Below are positions 1 through 12,812 of a stretch of DNA of 64,000 nucleotides, piece after piece; positions within the stretch are counted from its first letter, which is position 1; every line of letters begins with the position of its first letter. A program made the position numbers and the translations under genes. The notes under the pieces are model-generated. The model saw only the letters and a program-made list of their open reading frames with translations. It had not been told where the DNA came from and ran no database searches. Location of the stretch: NCBI RefSeq assembly GCF_003369915.1, contig NC_046675.1:2914001-2978000 (forward strand), given 5' to 3'. This stretch comes from Drosophila miranda. Its lineage: Eukaryota; Arthropoda; Insecta; Diptera; Drosophilidae.

Positions 1-1876
1 ATATGCAAATCGCAGATTTGGATGCAGGAAAGCGAAAAATAAATCACAGCCAGCGAAAACATAGAGTAAACTCATTTCAATTCGATCTTGTGGCCTTTGT
101 GTCGTGGGGTTTGGATGCTTGTAAAATCTTATAAAATGTTAACATGGTAGTATTTATTTGTATATCTTGTGGCTTTGTTTGCACTCCTAATTTCAGTTGC
201 GATCCCATTAAAGTTAAATCAATTAATGGCTGTCGTAAGCTGTGGAATTTCTTTTCTATAAACACTGCCAGAAAGATTTATGAGTCTTGCGCTTCCTCAC
301 GCGCCGATATTTGATACATCGGGTACATCGGCTATCGACTGCGTTTTCTTAATTAATAGCTCAAAGATTTTATGGCCGCTGCTCCGCGGCGACGAACAAC
401 AGATCTTTGTCAAATCAATATTTATAAATTATTTATAAATTAAGAGCCAGCCTCCAAGCCCCAAAAGCGAACCTGCGGCTAATTAAAATGATGAATGCGA
501 AGCGTTTCTGTTTGAAAATTAATTAAGCAAATTATCCATTTAAATAAACACGGAACGTGGCTGCCGCTGCCTGCTCGATGACTTTGCGCTGATAAAGCCC
601 CAGAAGAGGAACTTCGCAGAATGGATTTTTGATGTTGGATGGGTTCGCGGCTGCCAATTAGGCGAAGTCGCCGTCGCCATCGCCATCGCAGTCGATGGCA
701 GAAAACGCATTTTTAATTGCAATTAATTAGCGCTGTCAGCTTTTCCCATTGTTTGCCGTTTGGGTGACAAACAATTTGCCAAACTTATTTGGGGATCGGA
801 TATTTTTCTGGTCTGACCGACCTCCTTTCCAATGGATGGCATCATCAAATTAAAAGATCATCATCATTGCCGACAGGAACCAGCACATCATTAACGATTA
901 GTATTGATTCAAATTCGATTTTAGTTGGACTTTTCCCTTAAAAAAGATAACGCCCAGTTTTCTGGTCGATTAAAAGAGCGGCAGCCGCAAAAAATTCATT
1001 AGGCCCAATGGAAATTTCTCACTTGATTGCAGACCGAAAACCGATTTCAAAGGGCTGGGACTGAGGTTGGGGCTGTGCCACATGCGGTGTAATTAAATTT
1101 TCTTTGTTGCTTGGGAATTCGCTACGAATTTAATTGAGGCGGCCCATGGCGTTTTTCTGCCTATATACGAGTATAAACGTACTACATCTAGCCATCTCCA
1201 TATAGGCCTAGTGTGGGGCTGGGCCCTTCATTCGCACAATTAGCAATTTCATGCGTCTTTGTTTCTGCCTTTGTATCTTTGGGCCCCCACCAAAGTTCGA
1301 GTTTTCATGGCCTTTATTTTATTTCATTTCAGTTCGTTTCGATTCCGTTGTAATGTGTGAAATTGATTTTCGTTTGGCGATTGGGCTTGTAATGGGCAAA
1401 AAGTTTTCCCACTCTGCGGAGGTCTCAGTCTCTCAGTGCTGTTAAAGACAATTAACTCTGAATAGATGGGAATGTCTGATGGAAGTGGTGTTTCTTTTCT
1501 AGCGTATATTGTAGTACTACTGGTACTGGCACTACTGTTTTGTGGGATCATTTGAAGGTTGACCCTGCATAAAGTGGGTCAACTTTTACCATTGATCACT
1601 AGAGGTATTTCCTATCACGGCGATTGCCGCAGTAAGCATTTCCTACTCTAACCATCTTTGGAATAAATGCAACGAAACTTGTATTCTCTGCTGGCCAGCT
1701 GCTCAAGCAGCGGCTCTATCAAAGACTGGATGGCGGGGACGTGGACCTGGGACACCTTCCTTGACAGCATCATCACATCACATCGCACTCGTAACATTTG
1801 CAACATTCGCATTCAAATGACACTAACGGCTTTGTCATGTACTGGGCTATATGTGACTGTGTCTTTCTGTCTGTAC

Positions 1877-1917
1877 GTCCGTCTGTCCGTCCGTCTGTCC
1901 GTCCGTCTGTCCGTCCG
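1877..1917. repeat. GTCC/GTCT tetranucleotide array
   Basis: Three to four copies of the 12-bp unit GTCCGTCTGTCC in tandem, a higher-order microsatellite. Confidence 0.9.
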
Positions 1918-2674
1918 GCTCTCTTCGAGCGCCAGTAATCATGTTTTAACGACACATACACATATTCTCCGTGTATACGAGTGTGGTATGGTGAATCGTC
2001 AGCGAGTCCATATAGAAATCTTGTAATCTGATAGGCATGACAAGAAATATTTTGCTTGTCATTAAATTTACTTTTATTTATGCAGCACTGTCTATCATGC
2101 TGGCGGTTGTTGCCGTACGATTCGCGTGTTTTGTTTCGGCTGCGGCTCAAAATTAGTGAAAACTCTTCACATTTGTGGCTAAAAGACTGAGGACTGACGA
2201 CTGCAGACTGAAGACTGAGACTGAAGAAAACTTCAAAAAAATGTATGCATACATAAGTTGGCGCCTCCTAACGTCTTCTAGTCATTGATTTTCGACCATT
2301 GTTGCTGCTTTTGTGGCTCTGCTGTCTTCTTGGCCTGCCTTGGCTTGGGTGCTTGCCTGCTTGCTTGCCTGTTGGCCGGGTTGAGTAATAGGCGAAATAT
2401 TTGCGCATGCCTCATTACAGTTGGTTTTTGGTTTTTGGGTTGCGGTAATCGATGGCAGTGTAAGCCAAATATGCGAGGGAGTGGCGAAACAAAAGACTTG
2501 GGCAATAAACTCCGATCGAGACTCTGATCCTCCCTCCTACTTGTATTTAGAATGATTGCCAGTCAATTGGATGCGTGACATTTGCCGACAGCGGTGACAT
2601 CACCCAGGGGCAGGCCAATCAAATGTCACCCAAGTGCGTCACTGATTTGCAATCAAAAGGGGGGCTAACAAAGG

Positions 2675-2682
2675 GCAGCAGT

Positions 2683-2728
<46 letters not shown>
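2675..2728. repeat. (CAG)n microsatellite
   Basis: About 18 CAG units with a single TAG interruption near the start. It is not inside any supported coding sequence. Confidence 0.95.
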
Positions 2729-2729
<1 letters not shown>

Positions 2730-5700
2730 GTGTTAGCTGGAAATCAAATGGCTGCTAAACGGCAGCCAACTAGATTGACGGCTTCACTGACTAACCGAAT
2801 GACAGAAACACCGACTGACTGACAGACATTCAGACAGTCAGACATTCAGTCTAGACAACATGTGTAATGACGCGTACATCGGGCAAAAAACTTTAGCAGC
2901 AGCAACAATAGCACAGGCATAATGAGCACAATTACTGGCAAAGCAAATCAAATGCAACGCGCTACCGCCGCACCGCACTGCGCCGCTTCGAATCAGTCAC
3001 ATTAATTGCAGCAGCCGCCAGCCAGCTCACAAAAAAGCGTTCATAAATTATAGCAAAGGCAGTGGAAAAAAAGTATTAATTAAAAAAAGGAGGAAAAAAG
3101 TTACAACGGTAACAACAGCTATTAAGAAAATTTCTTGTTGACTCATCCGAGTCCACAATTAACAACTGGGGGACGGGGACTCGAAGACTCAAAGACTCTA
3201 AGGCTGGGAAGACTCGGAAGACTCGGGAGGGAGGCTACTACCAAGAATTGCCTTGGCTCTGAGTCTGAGCTTCTGGCCAGTATTTCTTGCACTTATTTGT
3301 CGCGTTTTGTCTCAGTCACTTGGCGATTTCTTTGTCAGAACTCTCGGCAATTAAACAATTGTTGTTGCCGCGGCTGCTGCTGTATCTGATGCATCTGTGA
3401 TTGTTGTTGTTGCTGTTGCTGCTGCTGTTGTCGTCATCATTGCTGGCCATAAATTTTATTTAATTCGCTGTATGCTCTCGCGCTTACCCCTCACCTCAGC
3501 CCCCTGGAAGCACACGCCCTGCTGGCTGCGGGGATCTCGTGACTTGCGTTTCGCAATTGTGAGAATTAAATAATTCTTTGCATATTTATTTCTAAACATT
3601 ATCGCTGGCTATTTCCTCAAAGCTGATTAATACTTTTTATTCTCATTCGGCTTTCAATATACAATTACAGAATGGTAAGTCAGCATTGGAATACTCTATG
3701 GATATTCTATAAATGTATAGAGGGTAGAGGGTAGAGGGATTCCTCTTTAATAGAGAGTATATTGAAGAATTCGTAAGACTCATCCAGCAATTCCGGTGGA
3801 GTACTATAATTTACAGAACATCTCTATTATATTTCCAACGTTGCCTATAGGCCAACTTCCAAAGCTCCTAATGCAATTTAAATTATTTATAGCAAATGAA
3901 ACAGAAACAGAGAAAAACTCCGTTTGTTTCCAGCTGAGTTTCCTCTTAATTGTGGCAAGAGGAAAAAGTCGCTTTTCCAATCAATTGCATCACAAGACTC
4001 TCGGCCACTGACGACCACGACGACGGCGACTGACAATGTAGACGCGCCAATTGTTAACGTGTTGAAGTGTTTTCATTTAAATTGCTCAACTGAACTTGTA
4101 ATTATGGCTCACTCTGATTATTACTGCACTGTGGGATGCAACTGAGAGCAAGGAAGTGGCTGGAGCTTAAGCTCAAGCTGAAGCTGAAGCTGCAGCTGGT
4201 GCCAGAGATAAATTATGTTTAGAGCCAAGTGCCAGGTATGTCTCTCCCTGCACGAGTCTTAGTCTCAGTCTCAAATCATAGCAATTAATTGTTGTTAAAA
4301 ATGCCTTTACTAACGGTTTTATGGCCAAACAACAAAGGCAGCACCGTCTGCCGTCCGCCGTGTTGTCAGTTAATTGTATTTGAAATCGCTGACTCTACTA
4401 ATTGATAAGTTTCCTCAACTGTAGCTCGGACTCTAACTCTAAATGAAGCATTGGCACAGCGCCAGGAGCTAGGCAATGCCCGCGGATGGGGCGGCAGTGG
4501 CACTTGCAGTGGCAGTGGCACATAAAATGCAATTACAAACGCATAAACTGAGGCAAAGTGTTTTGCTGTTCGACTTACCTTGGGGCGGGGTAGACTTTGA
4601 AGATCTCTTGATGCTGGGCAGAATCTCAGGTGCAAAGCGATGCGATGCGGTGCGAAGGTAGAGGCACGGCTTAAGGCACGGATCGGATCTGATCCAGATA
4701 CAGATACAGATGCAAAACGGGACACACAAAGATTCACACGCACACACTGTTGCCTATCCAGGCTCAATCTCTTGAAACGCGGATGTGGACTGGCAAAAAC
4801 TGGCAAGTGAAATATTTATGTAAATTTATTTCAACTTCTTTTTTGTTTCGTTGTTTGAATGTGTGTTTGTGGTTGCGGGTAAAATGCATTAAGAGGCACA
4901 CTTTGCAATTGTCGTTGGGGCAGCGATTTGATTGAAGTTGAAACTGAAGTTGAAGCTGAAGCTGGAGCTGAAGCTGAAACTGGAGATGGAGCTGAAGTCC
5001 CCCCAGTGGGGCAGGCCGACAATCCGACAAGCGGACAATCCGACTGGCAAGCGAAACGTTGTTTAACAATTGTTTTTTTTCTCTTCTCCCGTTTCTCGTT
5101 GTTCGGCAGGATTTGAGTTGTCAATTAGTTTGTTGGGAACTGTTGGGGCTGTTGGGGTCTGCTGCAGCCGCTGCTATCACTCGGTGATTCGGAGGCGCTC
5201 GAAGCACCGTTATCTGGTGAGTGTGTTTGTGTGTGTGTGTTAGAGTGTGTGGTCGATGGGGTGTGAGTGTGTGTTGCTGTTGACGGTTGTGTTTGTGTTT
5301 GTATTTGTGTGCAGGTTGAAAAAATAAACGACAAACGACACCACGAAATGGCAGCAAGTTCGTTGCCTAAGTCTTTTGTTTCAGCCCCACGCGAACGCTG
5401 ATCGCTGAACGATTGGAAGCGAAGCTGTAGCGGGAATTGGAAGCCGAAGCGGGATCGATTTGTGTGGAGCTTAGCTGAACTGGAGCCTCTGTTTCTTTAT
5501 TTGTGAATCGTTAAGATCGCTTTATTGCAGCATGTTTCTCTATATACAATATAATTAATTTACTGATACCAATATTTTTTATTGCACGCTCTTTATGTGA
5601 TCTTTTGGGCAGCAGGTAATTAAAAATGAGTTTAATTTAATTTGTTTTTTTACTTTTATTTATTTTCTTTATATGTTCGAAACGAGTTTTGTGTGTTTGT

Positions 5701-5899
5701 GTCTCTTTTGTGGATATTACTCTATATGCATGCATGTACATATGTTCAGCCTGATCTTGTGGCAGCATAGGGCGGACACTATACACAATACATATATTCC
5801 TTATGTACGGTGGAACGTATACCACTTTGATTTGGTTTTATGGCCGCACTGAATTGCTTTTTACTGTTGCCAGACTTTTTACGAGCACTATTTGTAAGG

Positions 5900-7021
5900 T
5901 AGCCGCACAATAAAAGATTAGGTTTGAGCGCCAGATGCAGGCGGGATTATCATTTTCATTTTCATTTGCCTCTCAGTGTCTATTTCTATTTTCGGTCCCA
6001 TTTTAATTTTAATTTCCATTTGCAATTCCAATTCCATTTCGATGGCAGTTCGTTGGCCAAAAAATCGTACGAATAAAGCACGCAAAACGCAGTGGAAACG
6101 CTCGCACGCGACTTCGTAAACGCGCACGCGATTCAGTCACCAAAAATTCGCGAACTTCTCGCGAGCAAAATGCTTTCCTGTCCCACTGCAAAAGACGCGC
6201 GCAATCGCAACAAGCTCAAACAGTCCCGCAAGAAAGTCGCACAGAAACTGCAAGAGGATGAAAATTGCAAGCGGCTCCCAAGCTGTTCCAGCCGCAGTCG
6301 AGTGCAGGCGACGCAGGCAGCAGCCGAAGCAGAGACTCAATGCAGTTGCCGGTGCAGCAGCAGCAGAGGAGCAACAGCAACAGCAGCAGCAGCAGTTGCA
6401 AAACAGCAAAAAATCTCTGAGCAAAAAAAGCAGGCAACACGAAATAGCAACAACCTCTCGGAGACCGACTGACCGAGTAATACAGTCCAGTCCCCCAGTC
6501 CCGCAGCAGCAGGGCAACAGGGAACAGGGACAAGAGGAGTGGAGTGGAGTGGAGTGGAGCAGGCTGTGGTTTGGGCCCGAACCGAGCGATCGTACACGAA
6601 CCTGGAGCAACGGAACGGGTGAAAAAAAGCCGCTAAGAGCGACGTGAAAACCTGTTGCTCGTCGTCGCTGCCAGCGTCGTTCGTTGCTTCGTGTTTATCG
6701 CGGATCACCTCTCTCACGCGCTCGCTGCCTGGCTGGGACTCTCTTCGCTGCTGGCGTTCCAGTGGACAGAGAGTGAGAGAGTCTGCTGCCGTAGCGGTTC
6801 ATTTCCAGTTGGCTGCAATATCAGTTGCCGATCAGCTTTTGACCAATAAAAAAGGGGTTTAAGCGAAGCGCCTGGAACGACGCCAACTGCGCGGCCAGCG
6901 CCAGCGCAGACTTGGCTTCGAGCTAAGAGAGCGGCAGCTAAGAGAGGCACGGAGCCGCTCTTATGGCCAACAAATTGCTTAGGGCCAGGTTCGAACTGAT
7001 AAGAAATTGAATAAAATTATA
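5900..7021 (+). promoter_or_regulatory. Candidate promoter and 5' exon
   Basis: A GC- and CpG-rich island in otherwise AT-rich DNA. It has many CGCG/CGCA words near 6100-6200, a TCAGTC initiator-like word near 6133 and CAG-rich DNA near 6350-6400, and it ends with the strong splice-donor match GTAAGTAT at 7022. An open frame runs through about 6092-6472, but its first codon is GTG; an ATG in a good context lies at 6170. The stretch reads more like a long 5' UTR exon than a protein. No downstream exon on the plus strand could be tied to it, so the owner gene is unknown and may lie outside the window. Confidence 0.25.
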
Positions 7022-10000
7022 TGTAAGTATTTCATTAAGCCACAAAAGTGCACACATTTCCTGGCCGGCAACGCCCTGGCATTAAGGCCTTATCAAAGCT
7101 CATTTATCAGCGGGCCACAAAAAAGAATAACAAAAAGCCTGGCCAAAACATGGGTTGTGTGAAAATACCCAAAATTAAAAGAGTGCTGTGCTGGATAAAA
7201 ATCATAATTGAAATATTTGGAGAGGTGCCAAAGAGCGCCATCTACACGAGAAACCACAGGCTTCAGGAGCTGACAGGCCAACACTTGCCACACGTCGAAA
7301 GGTTGCGGCTTTGACAATTTAATTGTCACACGCCCGCCACTTTTGGCCAGCTTCAGCTCCAGCGACACGGCCACGGACGCGGACACGAACACGAACACGC
7401 CGCCTCGAACTCTATTAACGAGGCCCATTGACGGACACTTGAATGGAGAGCCGCTGGCAGGCGAGGAGGAGGAGCCGGGCGGTGGCTGTAGCAGCCATAG
7501 GAGCCGCATTAACATAAACAAGTGTTGCAGGAGTTCCTGCAAAAGGAGCTGCAAAAGGGTAACAGAAACATCTCGAACACTGTCATAAATAACGCGACAA
7601 TGACAACTTGCTTGGGCCTCTTCTATCTGGCAGACGCAGACCTCTCCAACGGCATTGGCAATGGCAACGGCAACGGCAACGCCATTTGACCATACAACGG
7701 AATCGGAATTGGTATCGGAATCGGAATCGCCTAATGCAGCAATTGACGTGCGGCGTTTGCACCTAGCCCGGCATTTGATGCCTCCGCGGTCGGGTCGGTC
7801 CCCAAGGCGGAGGCCACATAAAAGTGGCGCGGCAATTGCCAACTTTGGTCACTGCCGGCGACAAGTGTAAAACGACTGTCGGCAACTGCTACCGAGACTT
7901 GTCCTCCCTGGAGCTGGGCCAAGTGCTGCTGCTCCTCCTTTTCCTCGGAGCACGGCACAGCAGAGCACAGGCAGAGCACAGGCAGAGCATAGGCAGAGAC
8001 AGAGACAGAGACAGAGCACAGCAGAGGCAGATCCCCGTCAGACGGTTGGACAGTGGGTTTGTGTGTTTATGGCAGCTGCCGTTTGATACTCATTCAAGTG
8101 CCGCCTAACATGATTTCGGTGTCATCTGCTTTTCAGCTTTAATATTGCCTGTTTAATGTGACATTTGCTGTTGCTGTTGGCCGCTGCCTGTTGCTGTTGC
8201 ATTATTTATGAGGCATCGATCCTGCCACATTCACCTCTCTCGCTCGCTGGCTCGTTGGCTCTCTATCGCCTCTATCGCTCAGCTCACCCTCCTCGATGGC
8301 ATTTTAAACGTTTCACATTTTTAATTTAGTGATGATTGATGTCTTGTCCACGTTGCCTTGACAACGACACACTTGACTCCGTCTCCGTCTCCATCCACGA
8401 GCAGGTCCACGTCCACGTCTACGTCCACGTCCAGGTCCCGTCTCGGATTCACATTTGGATTGCCTGTGGGGATACGCAGCTGTGTGTCTCTGGGACAAAA
8501 GTCAATTAAGCTGCGATTTAAATGCTGCCCAGGGTCAGCGTCGAGTCCCGAAAGAAAGGAGTGCCCCGCCATCGGCATGGGAAGTGCACCTCTCAAATGG
8601 CTGGAAATGGCCGTCGGTCTCCGGTTACAATGGGGCCGTGGTCCGTGGCCAATGCCCAGTGAGCGCCATTTGACCTGATTTTATTTGCACTATTTTAGTT
8701 TTATTGCTCACTGTTCGGGACCGGACTGCGACTGCACTGGGAGAAAGAGTCAGGAGTCAAGACGAGACCATCAGAGCAGGCATAAATGGGGCTGGACTTC
8801 TCCCAGTGCACCGCAATGATGCGGAACTGAATACAAAATGAAATTGCATCCACAAATTGCCTGGGCGACGGCCATCGACAATTTCATTTCTCTCTTAGTT
8901 TCAGTGGCTGCTGCCTGTGCTGGTGCTTCCATTTGCAATGGGGTTCAAAAGGTTTGGCAAATTATAAATTAAAAGTAAATCGAATCGAATGCTTAGCCAT
9001 TTGTCTTTGAACTTGAAAGTGGCTGGCAATGTGAAAGCCACGGCCAAAGGGGTCACATCCAGACCGGACCAGCCCCAGTCCCAGCCCCAGCCGCAACCAA
9101 AACCCCGGACCAGCAGGTGCATGCCAAATCCGTTTGTCAGCACTGTCAGCCTCCGTCTCAGCTTCAGCTTCAGCCTCAGCCTCAGTTTTTAGCCACAGCC
9201 ACAGCCACAGCTCCAGAGTCGTGTGTTTTTCCAAGTTGTTCTAATTTGCATGCAAACGGATCTGTAGCCGGACTGTGGCGACCTGCCACATGCCATGACG
9301 AATTACTTGACACCTGCGACAGGCCATAAAACAGATATCTATTTCGAGTGGGAGGCCCATTTCAGTCGGGTTTGGTTTGGTTCTGTCTCCGCTCCATTCC
9401 GTTCTTTATGTGTACTTCCATCAGCATCGCCATCTAGCCATCTAGCCATCAAGCCATCTAGCTTCGGTTCCATCTCAATCCACCATCTCCATTTCCATCT
9501 CCATTTCAATTTGTATTGATTGCAGCAGGCTAGTTTGCTAATTACCTTGGCCAGGAACAGGGACGTCTCCAGCATGTTGCTTCCCAGCTTCCAAAGAGCT
9601 GATTGATGGCCAGGCATTGCCATTTGATGAGTTGGCCATTTGCCGCTGGCCCGTTGGCCCAATGGACCGCTCGCCTGTCAGCCTTTAGTGCGTGCATCAG
9701 TCATTGTTACAGTTAGAGAGCTGGCAGCTCTAATTTAATTTAAATGAAACCCACCAAAGAGACACCCGCCTGCTCCTGGTCCTACCGCTGCTCGTTTGTC
9801 TGCCTCCAGCCTCGGTTTAAAGCGGATCTCTTGCTCCACATCCAAGTGTGCTGCCCCTGCAGGTTTTTAAGTGTGTTTGCATTAGTCGAGGTGAAATTTT
9901 CCTCACTCACCGACGTGGGCGGTGCTTTAGCAATGTTTTCTGTTTTTATGGCCCCCTCCCCCCCGTTTCCATGCGCTTTAAGACCTGAATCTGATCGTAG

Positions 10001-11900
10001 ACCTGGACATAGATTGCAATTCATTTCCATTCCATTTGCCAGACATTCAATTCAATTATTTTTCCATTCCCAAACATTCGGGCTCATTAACGATCATCAT
10101 CATCATATCTCGTTAGGGGGGAAGGGGTACTATATAGTACCATATACTATCAGTTGTCATCTGGGGGATCGCAGTTGTCATCAGCAGCCCCATGCTTATG
10201 ACTGTTAATTCATTTCTGGCCGCTCTTATCAACATCGCCATCAGCGCAAAAGCGAACATTTGTTAAACACTAAATGCACTTATTTGTTTGGAGGCAGCCC
10301 CCAAGAATGCCATCGGCTGTGGCCACACAGCCACTGCAGAGCAGAGCCCGACTCTACGAGTACGAGTATGACTGACAGTAGTTAAGACCCGGCTGCTCAG
10401 TGGGGAAGCTACTAAAATGAGGCAGCCAAACTCCAGCTCCAGCTCTAGCTTCGTCTCAGACTCAGACTCAGCCTCAGACTCTACAATTTTTTGACTCCCA
10501 CGTTTGTGATGGCGCATTGCACAAATTGCATTATTTGCACGCCGCGCAGTTGCAGCCACAGTGGTTGCTATACCCTTTAGCGGAGAGTATACCTAATTTG
10601 AGCAGATGCTTTGCAATTCAGAGAAGAAAGTAGCTTCGACTTTTAGATTAGCTTTAAGGCCGTCTGCATTCCATAAATATATGGTTCAATACATATATCT
10701 GACATGGTCAGGCCAATAGGAAGTAGTTGGCGGTAAAACTAATATCTTTGTAAGTCCTTGCAAATCGAACTCCAAGGGTATAGAATGCTTCGGCCCCACG
10801 GCTTTCTTTGCTTTTGTTGCAGTTGCAGGCAGTTGCTGTTAGTGGCTGACTGTTGTTGTTAGTATTATCATCAACATTGTTCTTGTTTTTGGGCTTTGGC
10901 CCGCTTGGCCCTCTTGGCCCGCGCACAACTTTTGCAGCTCCGCTTTTTTAGCTTTTTGCTTTTTTTGCTCCTTTGCTCGCTGCGGCACTTGACGCCACGA
11001 GAACATAAAAATGCTTTTCAGCACTCGAAATGATGATGACTACGACTCGGCGGCTGCTGCCTGCTGCTGCTGCTGCTGCCGCCTATGCCTCTGTCTCTGC
11101 CCCTTGTTCAACTAAACTACTCCAGTCGGAATAGCATTTTAATAGACAAAAAACTACTCGACACGACGACCCAGAGCCAGAGCCAGAGCCAGAGCTCAGA
11201 GAGTCAGTAAACATGTGAAAATACTTTGGAAGAAAGAATTGCCAGCACACGCTTTTCTAATTTAAGAACCTTTCGCTGCATGTCCAGAAATTTGACATCG
11301 CAGAAATGTTATCTAAGCCACAAAACACAAAACGGAATCCAGTTAGCTGCCCCACTGCAGTGGGGAGAGGGCGAATAAAGGACGCCCTGTGCACCACTTG
11401 ACTTGCCCCATTTGCTTCTGCTGTTGCTGTTGCTGTTGCTGCTGCTGGGGTGGGTGTTGCTGCTGCTGTAATGAGCAGCTAAAACTGTTTTCGCGTATGA
11501 GTCGAGTCTCGTCCATTCCATTCGAGTCTGATTCAGACCTGGAGCCCCCGTTTGAGTCTGATTCAGAGTTTGAGCTGTTAAGTGAAGTGCTCATCATGAC
11601 AGCTGCAGAAATGCAGCCTAGACTTCCTGGTTGTGTTATACAAACGGGTGATGACAACTGGAAGCGCATATGATCATGGATCTTGGCAGATCCATTTCAA
11701 CACCTGCTCTAGAAAATGTTGAGACTGCTCTTTGGGGGCTAGAATGAAAGTGTTAATGGGAGGCGTCTTTCTGTCAGGTTTGGCCCGACCCAACCATCGC
11801 GTCCGTAATGGTAACCAGATTACTATAAATATACCGAAACGACTGCGTAAATTATTTCATACTGTGACCGAATACTCGTATTTATACCGTTCAGCCTTGA
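7022..11900. other. Gene-free DNA
   Basis: No supportable gene. Short direct repeats such as GAATCGG, CACGTC and GTCTGATTCAGA words, and CTG/CAG tracts near 11410-11470, produce spurious open frames. At 10569-10591 lies an inverted pair of TATACCC / GAGAGTATA type, possibly the edge of a degenerate interspersed element. Confidence 0.55.
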
Positions 11901-12812
11901 TTATGATAGTCTTCTTCTTCTATGCCTATTCAGATTTTCTTTATGTGTATCGGTGTAGAGCTGGTCGTAAGGAAATAGCATGGGTTCCGTGCATTTACAG
12001 TTTTGGTAGAGACAGTCCCGGGTCATTGTTTGTATGTAGTCGTAGTACATCCACATGGAGGCAAAGACGTCGGGTATATCATCGCCACACTCGAGACCAT
12101 AGCTGACCACGCCCACCAGCCTACCATTGAGGACGAGCGGGCCTCCGGAGTCACCGCTGCAGGTGCCACCGGCGAAGAAGGCGCACAGGCCGCCATAGTC
12201 GACGCCGCCGCTTCCGTCGTTGTTCTTGTAATACTCTTGGCACTCTTCCAGGGAGATGGCTGTCATTGTAAGCTTCTGCAGGATCTGGGGATATTCCTCA
12301 ATGGGCTCACTTTCGTTGGACAACTCGACGTACGAGGTGGCGCCCCAGCCGGTGGTAAGTAGCTTTGAGCCCGCCGCCACTGGCCGCCAATCGATGGTGA
12401 TGGGCTGCACAAATTGTCCGAACTTAATGGCCGTGGTCACTCTGATCAGGCCCACGTCGTCTTCGTGAACGTCCAGCTCGTAGCGGCAGTGGGCAGTCAT
12501 GTACTTGACTTTGTAGCGCACTGCATCGAACGCGTTTGACAAATCCCTGACGCCCACCACTACGGTAGGCGTGTACTCAATGAGGCAATGCGCCGCCGAT
12601 ATGACCCAGAAGGGGGTAATAATCGAGCCGCCACAAAAGTGAAAGCCCCCTATCTGGAGGGACACTTGGTAGGGAGCCAGTCCCACCTCCGCATCCTCGC
12701 CATTGATGACCCGCGACTGCAGGTATTTGGCACTTTGGCAGGACTGCAGTCCGCTCAAGGCAAGTAACAACACGAACAGTAAAAGCGACACGGACTGGTG
12801 ACTGTTGGGCAT
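11901..12812 (-). CDS. Secreted S1-family serine protease, non-tryptic pocket
   Basis: A 303-residue chymotrypsin-fold protease in one exon. The start is the ATG at 12812; the open frame reaches 12887 but its first codon there is TTG, and the ATG begins a clear signal peptide (hydrophobic core at residues 9-22). Activation site: R34 followed by VINGEDA. Catalytic triad: H75 in SAAHC, D119 in DDVGLI, S222 in GDSGGP. The residue six before the catalytic serine, which sets S1 specificity (D in trypsin), is glycine 216, so cleavage after Arg/Lys is unlikely; chymotrypsin- or elastase-like preference is inferred. After the protease domain there is a tail of about 40 residues with a CxxxCxC cluster and a basic end (RHRRRR). 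It resembles the many small digestive or secreted proteases of flies; I do not recognise the individual orthologue. Confidence 0.93.
   Translation of the reverse strand: MPNSHQSVSLLLFVLLLALSGLQSCQSAKYLQSRVINGEDAEVGLAPYQVSLQIGGFHFCGGSIITPFWVISAAHCLIEYTPTVVVGVRDLSNAFDAVRYKVKYMTAHCRYELDVHEDDVGLIRVTTAIKFGQFVQPITIDWRPVAAGSKLLTTGWGATSYVELSNESEPIEEYPQILQKLTMTAISLEECQEYYKNNDGSGGVDYGGLCAFFAGGTCSGDSGGPLVLNGRLVGVVSYGLECGDDIPDVFASMWMYYDYIQTMTRDCLYQNCKCTEPMLFPYDQLYTDTHKENLNRHRRRRLS

Larger units (their letters stand above)
1..5900. other. Gene-free DNA with simple repeats
   Basis: No open frame here starts with ATG, has sustained coding composition and joins to plausible splice sites. The content is AT-rich DNA (many AATTAATT words) broken by microsatellites: a GTCC/GTCT array near 1877-1917, a CAG run near 2675-2728, and GA/TC-type and GTGT tracts near 4900-5300. 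Such DNA is usual for large fly intergenic or intronic regions carrying enhancers, but nothing in it identifies a target gene. Open frames over the CAG and GT tracts are by-products of the repeats. Confidence 0.6.

Noticed and set aside
6092..6472. 126-codon frame in the GC-rich island
   Set aside because: First codon is GTG; composition follows CAG repeats; more likely a 5' UTR.
7093..7842. 249-codon minus frame
   Set aside because: Open because of CG-rich simple repeats (GGAATCGG, GGCAACGGCAAC on the plus strand); no recognisable protein features.
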